The position numbers and the translations under genes were made by a program. This document shows positions 35,633 to 42,883 of a DNA stretch of 64,000 nt, piece after piece (position 1 is the first letter of the stretch; each line of letters begins with the position of its first letter). The DNA lies in NCBI RefSeq assembly GCF_900142075.1, contig NZ_FQZO01000001.1, positions 558,001 through 622,000 of the forward strand. The letters are read 5' to 3'. Under the pieces are notes generated by a model. The model saw only the letters and a program-made list of their open reading frames with translations. It searched no databases and was not told the origin of the DNA. Origin of the DNA: Clostridium amylolyticum. GTDB lineage: Bacteria > Bacillota > Clostridia > Clostridiales > Clostridiaceae.

Positions 35633-36163
35633 ATGAAAAAGCTGTATAGTATATTAACTACAGCCCTCTTTTGCATGTTGTTTTGGATAATATTTGTATT
35701 ACAGGATATAAACCTATTAAAGTTAGATTCTCAAGAAGTAATCACTGGAATTATAGTTTCTTTAATAGTGGCATATTTTACTCATAGATCTTTTATTAAA
35801 GAGGATCCATTTTGGATGTTAAATTTTAAAAGATTGGGGAGTCTTATAGCATTTATACCTATTTATGCCTACGAACTTTATAAAGCAAATTGGGATGTAG
35901 CAAAAAGAGCACTATCACCAAAGCTAAACATTAATCCGGGTATAGTAAAGATTGAAACAGAAGTAGAATCTGAGTATGGACTTGCTATGCTGGCAAATTG
36001 CATAACACTTACCCCTGGTACTATTACTATGGATATCGTAGAAGAAGAGGGTAAGAACTATATGTATATACATTGGATAGATGTAGCAGCTACAGAGATA
36101 AAGGAAGCATCTAATACTATAAAGGGTGCTTTTGAACCTTGGGTAAGGAGGATTTTTAAATAA
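35633..36163 (+). CDS. Antiporter subunit MnhE/MrpE-like (MbhA type)
   Basis: About 176 residues with three N-terminal membrane helices and a cytoplasmic C-terminal domain: LANCITLTPGTITMDIVEEEG and IHWIDVAA are the MnhE signature. It belongs to the ion-translocating module that couples H2 formation to Na+ or H+ movement. ATG 35633 is 7 bases after GGAGG; the adjacent ATG at 35630 is the other option. Confidence 0.93.
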   Translation: MKKLYSILTTALFCMLFWIIFVLQDINLLKLDSQEVITGIIVSLIVAYFTHRSFIKEDPFWMLNFKRLGSLIAFIPIYAYELYKANWDVAKRALSPKLNINPGIVKIETEVESEYGLAMLANCITLTPGTITMDIVEEEGKNYMYIHWIDVAATEIKEASNTIKGAFEPWVRRIFK

Positions 36164-36426
36164 TGGATATGAGTATTGATTTTATAGTAGTTTCCATCAT
36201 ACTTATAGTTTTGGCATTATCTTTAATTTATAGACTATATAAAGGTCCTCATGTGATAGATAGAGTGGTAGCAGCAGACTCCATAGATGTAATAGTAGGC
36301 TTGGTAATGGTGGTTTTTGGATGCTATGAAGGCAGAGCTCTATATGTGGATTTAGGATTGATAGTAACCCTTCTAGGTTTTATAGGAACGGTTTTAATTT
36401 CAAAATATCTGGAGGGTAAAATGTGA
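36163..36426 (+). CDS. Antiporter subunit MnhF/MrpF-like (MbhB type)
   Basis: 87 residues, three membrane helices, with LYRLYKGPHVIDRVVAADS, the MnhF signature. It is translationally coupled: its start overlaps the mnhE stop by 1 base and its end overlaps mnhG by 4. It supports the membrane antiporter module. Confidence 0.94.
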   Translation: MDMSIDFIVVSIILIVLALSLIYRLYKGPHVIDRVVAADSIDVIVGLVMVVFGCYEGRALYVDLGLIVTLLGFIGTVLISKYLEGKM

Positions 36427-36767
36427 TGATTACAAGAATTATAATTGATTTATTTTTCGCTGTAGGTATTTTCTTTCTTATAGCTGGTGTGGTGGGTATG
36501 ATAAGAATGCCGGATACCTTTTGCAGGCTTCAATCTTCTACTAATATAGTTACCATGGGAGGACTTCCTATACTCATAGGCTGTGCCATATACGGCTTTT
36601 CCATTGGCAATGCTTCTATAGGTATAAAGTCTATTATTATGGCTATTTTTATACTCCTTACTAATCCTGCGGCATCTCATGCCATGACTAGAGCTGCTTA
36701 TAAAAGCGGTGCAAGAGATATAAATAATAGTGAGTATGAAAGTGAGGAGGATGAGAATAATGGGTAA
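36423..36767 (+). CDS. Antiporter subunit MnhG/MrpG-like (MbhC type)
   Basis: 114 residues, three membrane helices. GVVGMIRMPDTFCRLQSSTN and TNPAASHAMTRAAYKSG are the MnhG signature. GTG 36423 or ATG 36426 may be the start, both near GGAGGG. Its 3' end overlaps the next gene's start by 8 bases. Confidence 0.94.
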   Translation: MMITRIIIDLFFAVGIFFLIAGVVGMIRMPDTFCRLQSSTNIVTMGGLPILIGCAIYGFSIGNASIGIKSIIMAIFILLTNPAASHAMTRAAYKSGARDINNSEYESEEDENNG

Positions 36768-37026
36768 CATTTCTATATTAAACACTTTAGTAATAATAGG
36801 AATTGTTATTGCAGGATTTCTTACGGTGATAATAGATGACATTCTTCCTTGTATTATAGCATATTCTGCTGTAGGAACCTTTATAGCATTAGAATTTCTT
36901 CTTTTGAGAGCTCCGGATGTGGCCATTGCAGAAGGGGCGGTGGGAGCAGTACTTACTCCTGTAATATTCTTAATTGCACTTCATAAAGTTAAGGGTAAAA
37001 AGGAAAAGAAGGAGGAGAAAAAGTAA
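36760..37026 (+). CDS. MbhD-like membrane subunit (DUF4040)
   Basis: 88 residues with three membrane helices. DDILPCIIAYSAVGTFIALEF and LLLRAPDVAIAEGAVGAVLTP match the DUF4040 domain shared by MbhD and the C-terminal part of MnhA. ATG 36760 follows GAGGAGG (36744-36750). It ends in a Lys/Glu tail and overlaps mbhE by 1 base. The TMH5-6-type loop conserved here lies at the proton path in complex I relatives. Confidence 0.9.
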   Translation: MGNISILNTLVIIGIVIAGFLTVIIDDILPCIIAYSAVGTFIALEFLLLRAPDVAIAEGAVGAVLTPVIFLIALHKVKGKKEKKEEKK

Positions 37027-37307
37027 TGAAAAAGGCTGTAGCTACTTTTTGTATAACTTCTATCAGTATATTTTTATTATATACAGCATTTAAAATGAAT
37101 GCATTACCTGAATCTTTTCAAGGTATAGCCTCTATTATTGTAAAGGAAACCATGGAAAAAACAGGAGCCATAAACTCTGTAACAGCTATTGTTTTTGACT
37201 TTAGAGGCTATGATACTTTAGGTGAATCCTTTGTTCTCTTTACAGCAGTAAGTGGGGCGGCGGTTATTTTGAGAAAGACTGCTAAAAGCAAGGAGGTTAC
37301 TAAATGA
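37026..37307 (+). CDS. MbhE-like membrane subunit
   Basis: 93 residues, two or three membrane helices. GAINSVTAIVFDFRGYDTLG and SFVLFTAVSGAAVILRK match MbhE, also the N-terminal part of MnhB-type chains. It overlaps the next gene by 4 bases, as do most genes in this block. Confidence 0.9.
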   Translation: MKKAVATFCITSISIFLLYTAFKMNALPESFQGIASIIVKETMEKTGAINSVTAIVFDFRGYDTLGESFVLFTAVSGAAVILRKTAKSKEVTK

Positions 37308-37756
37308 TGAAAAGAAACAGAAAATTTAAATCTTCAATAATTACCTCTTGTGCTGATATAGTACTTCCCATTTCCTTGGTATTAGGGGCATATATAATCC
37401 TTCACGGACATCTTAGCCCTGGTGGAGGTTTCCAAGGGGGAGTACTTATTGCAGGAGCTATAGCTATATTTTATGTAGCTTATGGCAGGAAAGGCATAAA
37501 CAATGTATTTAATATGGAAAGATTAAAGATATCAGAAGAAATTGGTGCTTTAGGCTTTGTATTAACAGCTAGTTTAGGGATAATATATGGAGCAAGCTTT
37601 TTTGGAAACGTTATATATAAAGGAATTCCAGGAAAGCTATGGAGCTCAGGTACTATATTTTTTATGAACTTTGCAGTGGGATATAAGGTTTTAGCAGGAA
37701 TAGGCTTTCTTATTCTTGTGATGCTGGGAGCATTAAAAGAAGAGGATGGGGAATGA
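37304..37756 (+). CDS. Antiporter subunit MnhB/MrpB-like (MbhF type)
   Basis: 150 residues, four membrane helices. LGAYIILHGHLSPGGGFQGG and AIAIFYVAYGRKGI are the MnhB signature. It belongs to the Na+/H+ antiporter module of the hydrogenase. Confidence 0.95.
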   Translation: MMKRNRKFKSSIITSCADIVLPISLVLGAYIILHGHLSPGGGFQGGVLIAGAIAIFYVAYGRKGINNVFNMERLKISEEIGALGFVLTASLGIIYGASFFGNVIYKGIPGKLWSSGTIFFMNFAVGYKVLAGIGFLILVMLGALKEEDGE

Positions 37757-37765
37757 GGTGTTATT

Positions 37766-38110
37766 ATGGTAATTAATTATATTGGTGCATTTCTACTTAT
37801 AATTTTTGGATTATTTATAATGCTTTTTAAAAAGAATATGATAAAGATAGTAATAGGTATGGGCCTTTTAGATAGCGGTATAAACTTACTTCTTATTTCC
37901 ATTGGATTTAGAGCTGGGGGAACTGCACCTATATTTATGTCAGATTTAAAAAGCGATGCTATTTTTGTAGACCCTGTGCCTCAAGCCCTTACACTTACAT
38001 CCATAGTAATAGGTGCTTGTGTAACTGCATTAGCTCTATCTTTGGTTATAAAGATTAAGGAGCATTACGGCACCATAGAGGCGGATGAGGTTAGGAGGTT
38101 AAGAGGATGA
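37766..38110 (+). CDS. Antiporter subunit MnhC/NuoK-like (MbhG type)
   Basis: 114 residues, three membrane helices, homologous to NuoK: MIKIVIGMGLLDSGINLLLI and DPVPQALTLTSIVIGACVTA. It overlaps the following large subunit by 4 bases. It forms part of the ion path. Confidence 0.95.
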   Translation: MVINYIGAFLLIIFGLFIMLFKKNMIKIVIGMGLLDSGINLLLISIGFRAGGTAPIFMSDLKSDAIFVDPVPQALTLTSIVIGACVTALALSLVIKIKEHYGTIEADEVRRLRG

Positions 38111-40035
38111 ATTCTTTTGTTTCCAATTTACCCATAATAGCGATAATTACACCCTTTGCAGTGGCTTTTATAATAGGACTTACCGGGCAAAAGAATATAA
38201 CTATTAAAAGAGTTCTATCCTTTGTGGCAACATTGGTTTCTCTTATTGCTGTAATACTTTTATTAAAGCCTATTATGGTAGATAAGCTTATTGCTACCTA
38301 CTGGATGGGAAGCTGGAAGCCTGTGGAAGGATGGGCTATAGGTATAGGCCTGGAAGTGGATGCCTTAAGTTTATTTGTAGGACTTATTATTGCTGTGACT
38401 TGTTTTTTATCTTCAATTTATTCCATACGTTATATGGAGAGAGATAGTTCCTTAGAAAAATACTATACATTATTTTTGCTCCTTACCGGTAGTATGCTAG
38501 GTTTTGTATTTACCGGGGACTTATTTAACATGTATGTAATGCTGGAGATAATGACCTTTGCTGCAGTTGCATTAACATCATTTAGAAATAATTTATACAA
38601 ATCTATTGAAGCAGGTTTTAAGTATATAGTCATTGGTTCCTTAGGTTCATCTTTAATACTACTAGGGACAGTGCTTTTATATGCTCAGGTGAACACCCTT
38701 AACCTAGCTCAAATTTCTGCGGTATTATATAATAACAAATTTAATCCTGTAACCATAATGGCTCTAGCATTTCTTCTTACTGGATATGCTGTTAAGGCCT
38801 TTTTAGTGCCTTGTCACACTTGGCCGCCAGATGCACACATGTCAGCACCTTCATCAATTTCTATGCTACTTTCTGGTGTTATGAGTAAAACTGGGGTGTA
38901 TGGATTAATTAGGGTTTTGTATATGATATTCCATGCTACTGGAAAGCCATCTTTAGCTACCCTTATAATAATATGGGGAACTATAACCATGCTAGTAGGA
39001 GTATCCATGGCTTTAGTTCAAACGGATTTTAAGAGACTCTTAGCTTTTCACTCTGTATCACAACTTGGCTACATCATGGTAGGCTTAGGAATTGGACTAG
39101 TAAGTACTAATGAAATTGCAGTGTTAGGATCTTTAGGAGGACTCTATCACATGCTAAATCATGCCAGTTTCAAATGTTTACTGTTTTTAACCGCTGGGGC
39201 AGTACTTTATACCACAGGAACTACGGATTTAAATAAATTAGGTGGACTGGGTAAGAAGATGCCTATGACAACTGTACTTTTTATGATTGGAGCTTTTTCC
39301 ATTAGTGGAATACCACCCTTTAACGGTTTTGTTTCTAAATGGATAATATATCAAGCAACTTACGAAGCAGGTTATTATTGGGTAACCATCATTGCTTTAA
39401 TAGTTTCTGTTATGACCTTAGCTTCCTTTGTAAAGGTTGGTCAATCAGTATTCTTTGGTCAAAGACATAGGGATTTTGATAATGTTAAGGAAGCACCATG
39501 GCTTATGAGAATTCCTATGATGATATTAGCTTTAATCTGTACCATCAGCGGTGTTTTCCCAGGCTTTATATCTAAATATCTTTTAGAGCCAGCAGCATAC
39601 GCTATGTACAACTTAGGCGGTTATATAGATGTTATGTTTGGTAGTGGTTTTGCAGAAAAGATGTTTAAGGATACTGTAAAAATCCCACAAATAAATTATT
39701 CCTATGCAGGTTACTGGAAACCAGAATCTTGGCTAGTACTTTTTGTTGTTATTCTTATAGCATTTTTGATTATAGTAACTATAAATTTATCTTCTATGGG
39801 ACGAAGAAGTGTAGAACAAAGTATATCTAATACAAAATATGATAATTTTACTGGTGGAGAAGAAGAAGAATATACTCAGGTGGGAGGACATGACCTATTC
39901 TGGGGTATGAAGTATCAATTTAGGACATATTTTGATACTCTACAAAAAGCTCATAGTGGAGTAGTTAATGATTATGTATTATGGGTTATTGCTTGTCTCA
40001 CTGTTGTTATTATCTACTGCTTTATATTGCTTTAA
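38107..40035 (+). CDS. NuoN/NuoM-like ion-translocating subunit (MbhH type) with a C-terminal extension
   Basis: 642 residues, longer than MbhH (about 510). The core (1-510) has fourteen helices and motifs YVMLEIMTFAAVALTSF, AFLVPCHTWPPDAHMSAPSS and LAFHSVSQLGYIMVGLG. Residues about 515-642 add YWKPESW, a helix near 541-561, FTGGEEEE and a final helix near 621-641. In Pyrococcus this place is taken by a separate small subunit, MbhI, so this looks like a MbhH-MbhI fusion (inference). It is the main ion channel subunit of the complex. Confidence 0.93.
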   Translation: MNSFVSNLPIIAIITPFAVAFIIGLTGQKNITIKRVLSFVATLVSLIAVILLLKPIMVDKLIATYWMGSWKPVEGWAIGIGLEVDALSLFVGLIIAVTCFLSSIYSIRYMERDSSLEKYYTLFLLLTGSMLGFVFTGDLFNMYVMLEIMTFAAVALTSFRNNLYKSIEAGFKYIVIGSLGSSLILLGTVLLYAQVNTLNLAQISAVLYNNKFNPVTIMALAFLLTGYAVKAFLVPCHTWPPDAHMSAPSSISMLLSGVMSKTGVYGLIRVLYMIFHATGKPSLATLIIIWGTITMLVGVSMALVQTDFKRLLAFHSVSQLGYIMVGLGIGLVSTNEIAVLGSLGGLYHMLNHASFKCLLFLTAGAVLYTTGTTDLNKLGGLGKKMPMTTVLFMIGAFSISGIPPFNGFVSKWIIYQATYEAGYYWVTIIALIVSVMTLASFVKVGQSVFFGQRHRDFDNVKEAPWLMRIPMMILALICTISGVFPGFISKYLLEPAAYAMYNLGGYIDVMFGSGFAEKMFKDTVKIPQINYSYAGYWKPESWLVLFVVILIAFLIIVTINLSSMGRRSVEQSISNTKYDNFTGGEEEEYTQVGGHDLFWGMKYQFRTYFDTLQKAHSGVVNDYVLWVIACLTVVIIYCFILL

Positions 40036-40047
40036 GGGGGGATTACG

Positions 40048-41034
40048 TTGAAGAGTATATTATTAAACTTATTTTATATATTAATATTTCCAGGCTTCCT
40101 TTTTACAATTTTTGCAGGGATAATATTAGCGGGTATAGATAGAAAAATTGTTGCAAGAATGCAAAGAAGAGTAGGACCACCCTTGTTGCAACCTTTGTAT
40201 GACTTATTAAAACTTGCGGGTAAAGATAGTATAATTCCTAGAGGTGCGGCAAAAAAGGTATTTGTTGTAGCCCCTGTTATTGGATTAATAAGCGTAATAA
40301 CCATATCTTTATTTATACCGCAATTTGGATTTAGCTTTTTACCAGGAGTAGCTGATATTATAGTAATAATATATTTACTTACTATTCCAGCTGTAGCATT
40401 AATACTAGGAGGCTCATCTTCTGGTTCACCTTTTGCAGGAGTGGGGATATCAAGAGAAATGGTAACTATGCTTGCCTATGAACTTCCCTTAGTTATAATC
40501 CTTCTTGCCATAGGTGCTAAAGCAGGTTTTGCTTTAGATGGAAAGGTTACCTTTTCCTTAGCTTCCATACAGCAGTATCAAGCTGTCAATGGCTTAATCA
40601 TCACTAAATTTTCATTATTGCCAGCAGCTATAGCTTTCCTAATGATAATTCCTGCAGAGGTGGGAAGTGTACCCTTTGACGTGGCAGAGGCGGAAACGGA
40701 AATATGTGAAGGACCCTTAGTGGAGTATAGTGGTTTCTATTTAGGTGTCTTTAAGCTTACTCAGAATATTAAGATGTTTATAATGTCTAGTTTATTTGTA
40801 GCCTTATTTTTGGGAGGTACTGCTTTTGGTAATTTAACTCCAGTGCCAGCTTTTAATATTTTATTAAATGCATTAGTATTAATTATTTTATGCGCGTTAA
40901 TAGTATTTATATCTATATCACTTATTAAAGGATTAATTGCTAGAGTAAAGATTGAGCAGACATTAAAGTTCTATTGGACAGTACCCACAGGTTTAGCTTT
41001 ACTTAGTTTAATACTTGTTTATCTTAAGCTATAA
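40048..41034 (+). CDS. NuoH-like membrane subunit (MbhM/EchB type)
   Basis: 328 residues, eight helices. DRKIVARMQRRVGPPLLQPL, GISREMVTMLAYELPLVI, and VPFDVAEAETEICEGPLVEY are the NuoH signature. It joins the peripheral hydrogenase arm to the antiporter module and has the conserved acidic residues of the ion funnel. It starts with TTG after AAGGGGGG. Confidence 0.94.
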   Translation: MKSILLNLFYILIFPGFLFTIFAGIILAGIDRKIVARMQRRVGPPLLQPLYDLLKLAGKDSIIPRGAAKKVFVVAPVIGLISVITISLFIPQFGFSFLPGVADIIVIIYLLTIPAVALILGGSSSGSPFAGVGISREMVTMLAYELPLVIILLAIGAKAGFALDGKVTFSLASIQQYQAVNGLIITKFSLLPAAIAFLMIIPAEVGSVPFDVAEAETEICEGPLVEYSGFYLGVFKLTQNIKMFIMSSLFVALFLGGTAFGNLTPVPAFNILLNALVLIILCALIVFISISLIKGLIARVKIEQTLKFYWTVPTGLALLSLILVYLKL

Positions 41035-41052
41035 AGAAAGAAGGGAATTTAT

Positions 41053-41490
41053 ATGTTAGATGTAATTGAAAAAAGTAGAGCAAAGTCCCCTTGGATATAT
41101 CATCTTAATACAGGTTCCTGTAATGGGTGTGATATAGAACTTATTGCACTTTTAGGGCCTAAGTATGATGTGGAAAGGTTTGGAGTTAAACTTACAGGAA
41201 CGCCTAGACATGCTGACATAATAATAGTAACAGGACCAGTTACCTCTCAATCCCGTGAAAGGATGTTAAGAGTTATTTCACAGGTGCCAGATCCTAAAGT
41301 AATTGTTTCCTTAGGATCCTGTCCCCTTTCTTGTAATGTATTTAAAGGCAGTTACTCAGTAGAAGGCCCCTTAGATAGATGGGTTCCAGTGGATGTATCC
41401 GTAGGTGGATGCTCTCCTAAGCCTGAAGCCATTATAAGTGGTATTTTAAAAGCGGTGGAAATACTTAAAAGAAAAAGAGGGGTGGAATAA
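41053..41490 (+). CDS. Hydrogenase small subunit, NuoB-like (MbhJ/EchC type)
   Basis: 145 residues. The cysteines Cys23 and Cys26 (GSCNGCDIEL), Cys90 (SLGSCPLSC) and Cys120 (VGGCSPKPEA) should bind the proximal [4Fe-4S] cluster. It passes electrons from the ferredoxin-like subunit to the NiFe centre. It directly precedes that subunit. Confidence 0.95.
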   Translation: MLDVIEKSRAKSPWIYHLNTGSCNGCDIELIALLGPKYDVERFGVKLTGTPRHADIIIVTGPVTSQSRERMLRVISQVPDPKVIVSLGSCPLSCNVFKGSYSVEGPLDRWVPVDVSVGGCSPKPEAIISGILKAVEILKRKRGVE

Positions 41491-41916
41491 ATGGGAGGAA
41501 TACCATATTTAAAAGACGGTCTTTTAAATTTATTTAAAAAGCCTATAACCAGTAGGTTCCCTGAGGTTCCCGTAGAGGCACCAGAAGACTATAGGGGGAA
41601 AATAGTTTTTCATCCTGAATTGTGCATAGGTTGCGGTTTATGTATGAGGGTATGTTCACCAGCATCTATAACTAAGGATGTTAAAGCTGTAGAAGGTGGC
41701 CAAGAGATTACCATGACCTTTGATATGGCTTCTTGCACTTTTTGTTCCATGTGTAGGGATTTTTGTAATAAGAAAGCCATAGAATTTACTAAAGAATACA
41801 ATATGGTGGTAGAAAATAAAGAAGATTTGGTTATAAGTGGAACATTTATTAAAAAGCTTCCTCCAAAACCATTAGCTACAGCAAAACCGGTGGTGGAAAA
41901 TACAAAAGAAAAATAG
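41491..41916 (+). CDS. Hydrogenase 2[4Fe-4S] ferredoxin-like subunit, NuoI-like (MbhN/EchF type)
   Basis: 141 residues. Two clusters: Cys45, 48, 51 and 55 (CIGCGLCMRVC) and Cys82, 85, 88 and 92 (CTFCSMCRDFC). It is the likely docking point for soluble reduced ferredoxin. It is the last gene of the operon, adjacent to the small subunit. Confidence 0.95.
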   Translation: MGGIPYLKDGLLNLFKKPITSRFPEVPVEAPEDYRGKIVFHPELCIGCGLCMRVCSPASITKDVKAVEGGQEITMTFDMASCTFCSMCRDFCNKKAIEFTKEYNMVVENKEDLVISGTFIKKLPPKPLATAKPVVENTKEK

Positions 41917-41981
41917 AATTAATGTATAGTACACTTACCTCCTATATAAAATATAATAGACTTATGTTTTTAATTGAGTTA

Positions 41982-42004
41982 ATATAACTATTAGAGTTAT
42001 ATTT
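41982..42004 (+). other. AT-rich hairpin upstream of deoC
   Basis: ATATAACT/AGTTATAT (41982-41989, 41995-42002) with an ATTAG loop, followed by TTATAATG. It could be a weak terminator for the hydrogenase operon or part of the deoC leader. A TATAAT at about 41953 suggests a deoC promoter, but the -35 is unclear. Confidence 0.4.
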
Positions 42005-42028
42005 ATAATGAAAACAGGAGGATTACAA

Positions 42029-42703
42029 ATGGAGAAGAATAAATTAGCAAGAATGATAGACCATACTCTTTTAAAACCTGATGCTTGTGAAGAGGGTGTT
42101 AGAAAACTATGTCAGGAGGCATTAGAGTATAAATTTGCTTCAGTTTGTATAAACCCAGGGTATGTTCAATTATGTGCTGACCTACTTAAGGGCAGTGAAG
42201 TAAAGGTTTGTACCGTAATAGGATTTCCCTTAGGTGCTACCACTTCTGACACTAAAGCATTTGAGACGAGAGATGCCATTTCCAAGGGTGCACAGGAAGT
42301 GGATATGGTAATAAATGTAGGTAAGCTAAAAGATAAAGATCTTGATTATGTTAAGAAAGACATAGAAGCTGTAGTTAATGAAGCAAAAGGAAAAGCACTA
42401 ACTAAGGTGATTATTGAAACCTGCCTTTTAAATGATGAAGATAAAGTAACTGCGTGTAAGATAGCCAAAGAAGCAGGAGCAGATTTTGTTAAAACCTCTA
42501 CAGGCTTCTCCACTGGTGGTGCTACTTTTGAAGATATAAAGCTTATGAGAGAAACTGTAGGACCTAACATGGGGGTTAAGGCTTCAGGCGGTGTTAGATC
42601 CTATGAAGATACTATGAAAATGATTGAAGCAGGTGCTACAAGAATTGGTGCTTCAGCTTCCATAGCTATTTGTGAAGGTTTAAAAAGCGATTCAACTTAC
42701 TAG
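42029..42703 (+). CDS. deoC: Deoxyribose-phosphate aldolase
   Basis: 224 residues. DeoC splits 2-deoxyribose-5-phosphate into glyceraldehyde-3-phosphate and acetaldehyde. Motifs are IDHTLLKPDA, CTVIGFPLGA, EVDMVINVG, and the Schiff-base lysine in FVKTSTGFSTGGAT, then GVKASGGVRS. I chose ATG 42029, 9 bases after AGGAGG; an in-frame ATG at 42008 lies upstream of that site. It stands alone between the hydrogenase operon and the Lon-like gene. Confidence 0.95.
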   Translation: MEKNKLARMIDHTLLKPDACEEGVRKLCQEALEYKFASVCINPGYVQLCADLLKGSEVKVCTVIGFPLGATTSDTKAFETRDAISKGAQEVDMVINVGKLKDKDLDYVKKDIEAVVNEAKGKALTKVIIETCLLNDEDKVTACKIAKEAGADFVKTSTGFSTGGATFEDIKLMRETVGPNMGVKASGGVRSYEDTMKMIEAGATRIGASASIAICEGLKSDSTY

Positions 42704-42764
42704 AACTTTTTATTTCTTAAAGAGAATTTTTAATAATTAAAACTAAAAAAGTATTTTATATTGA

Positions 42765-42867
42765 AAAACCATTCCTAAAATTTGGTTTCCCGAATATTAA
42801 TATAATAGACGACTTATATGAAGGGGGGAACTGCTGGTAAATAATAGGAATGGTTTTCTTTTTATTT
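42765..42867 (+). terminator. Long-looped terminator-like inverted repeat between deoC and the Lon-like gene
   Basis: AAAACCATTCCT (42765-42776) and AGGAATGGTTTT (42846-42857) are exact complements, followed by CTTTTTATTT. The 69-base loop contains TATAAT (42801-42806) and a G-rich AAGGGGGGAA. Transcripts from deoC could fold and stop here, while transcripts started inside the loop would lack the left arm and read on. Confidence 0.5.
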
Positions 42868-42883
42868 ATATAGCAGGTAAACA

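Noticed and set aside
36450..36926. A 158-codon minus-strand frame over the antiporter genes
   Set aside because: It runs against overlapping mnhG and mbhD-like genes that have strong family motifs.
30770..41916. Complex I (NADH dehydrogenase) rather than a hydrogenase
   Set aside because: The large subunit has both NiFe cysteine pairs and hyp maturation genes lie in the operon; the NADH-binding subunits are missing.
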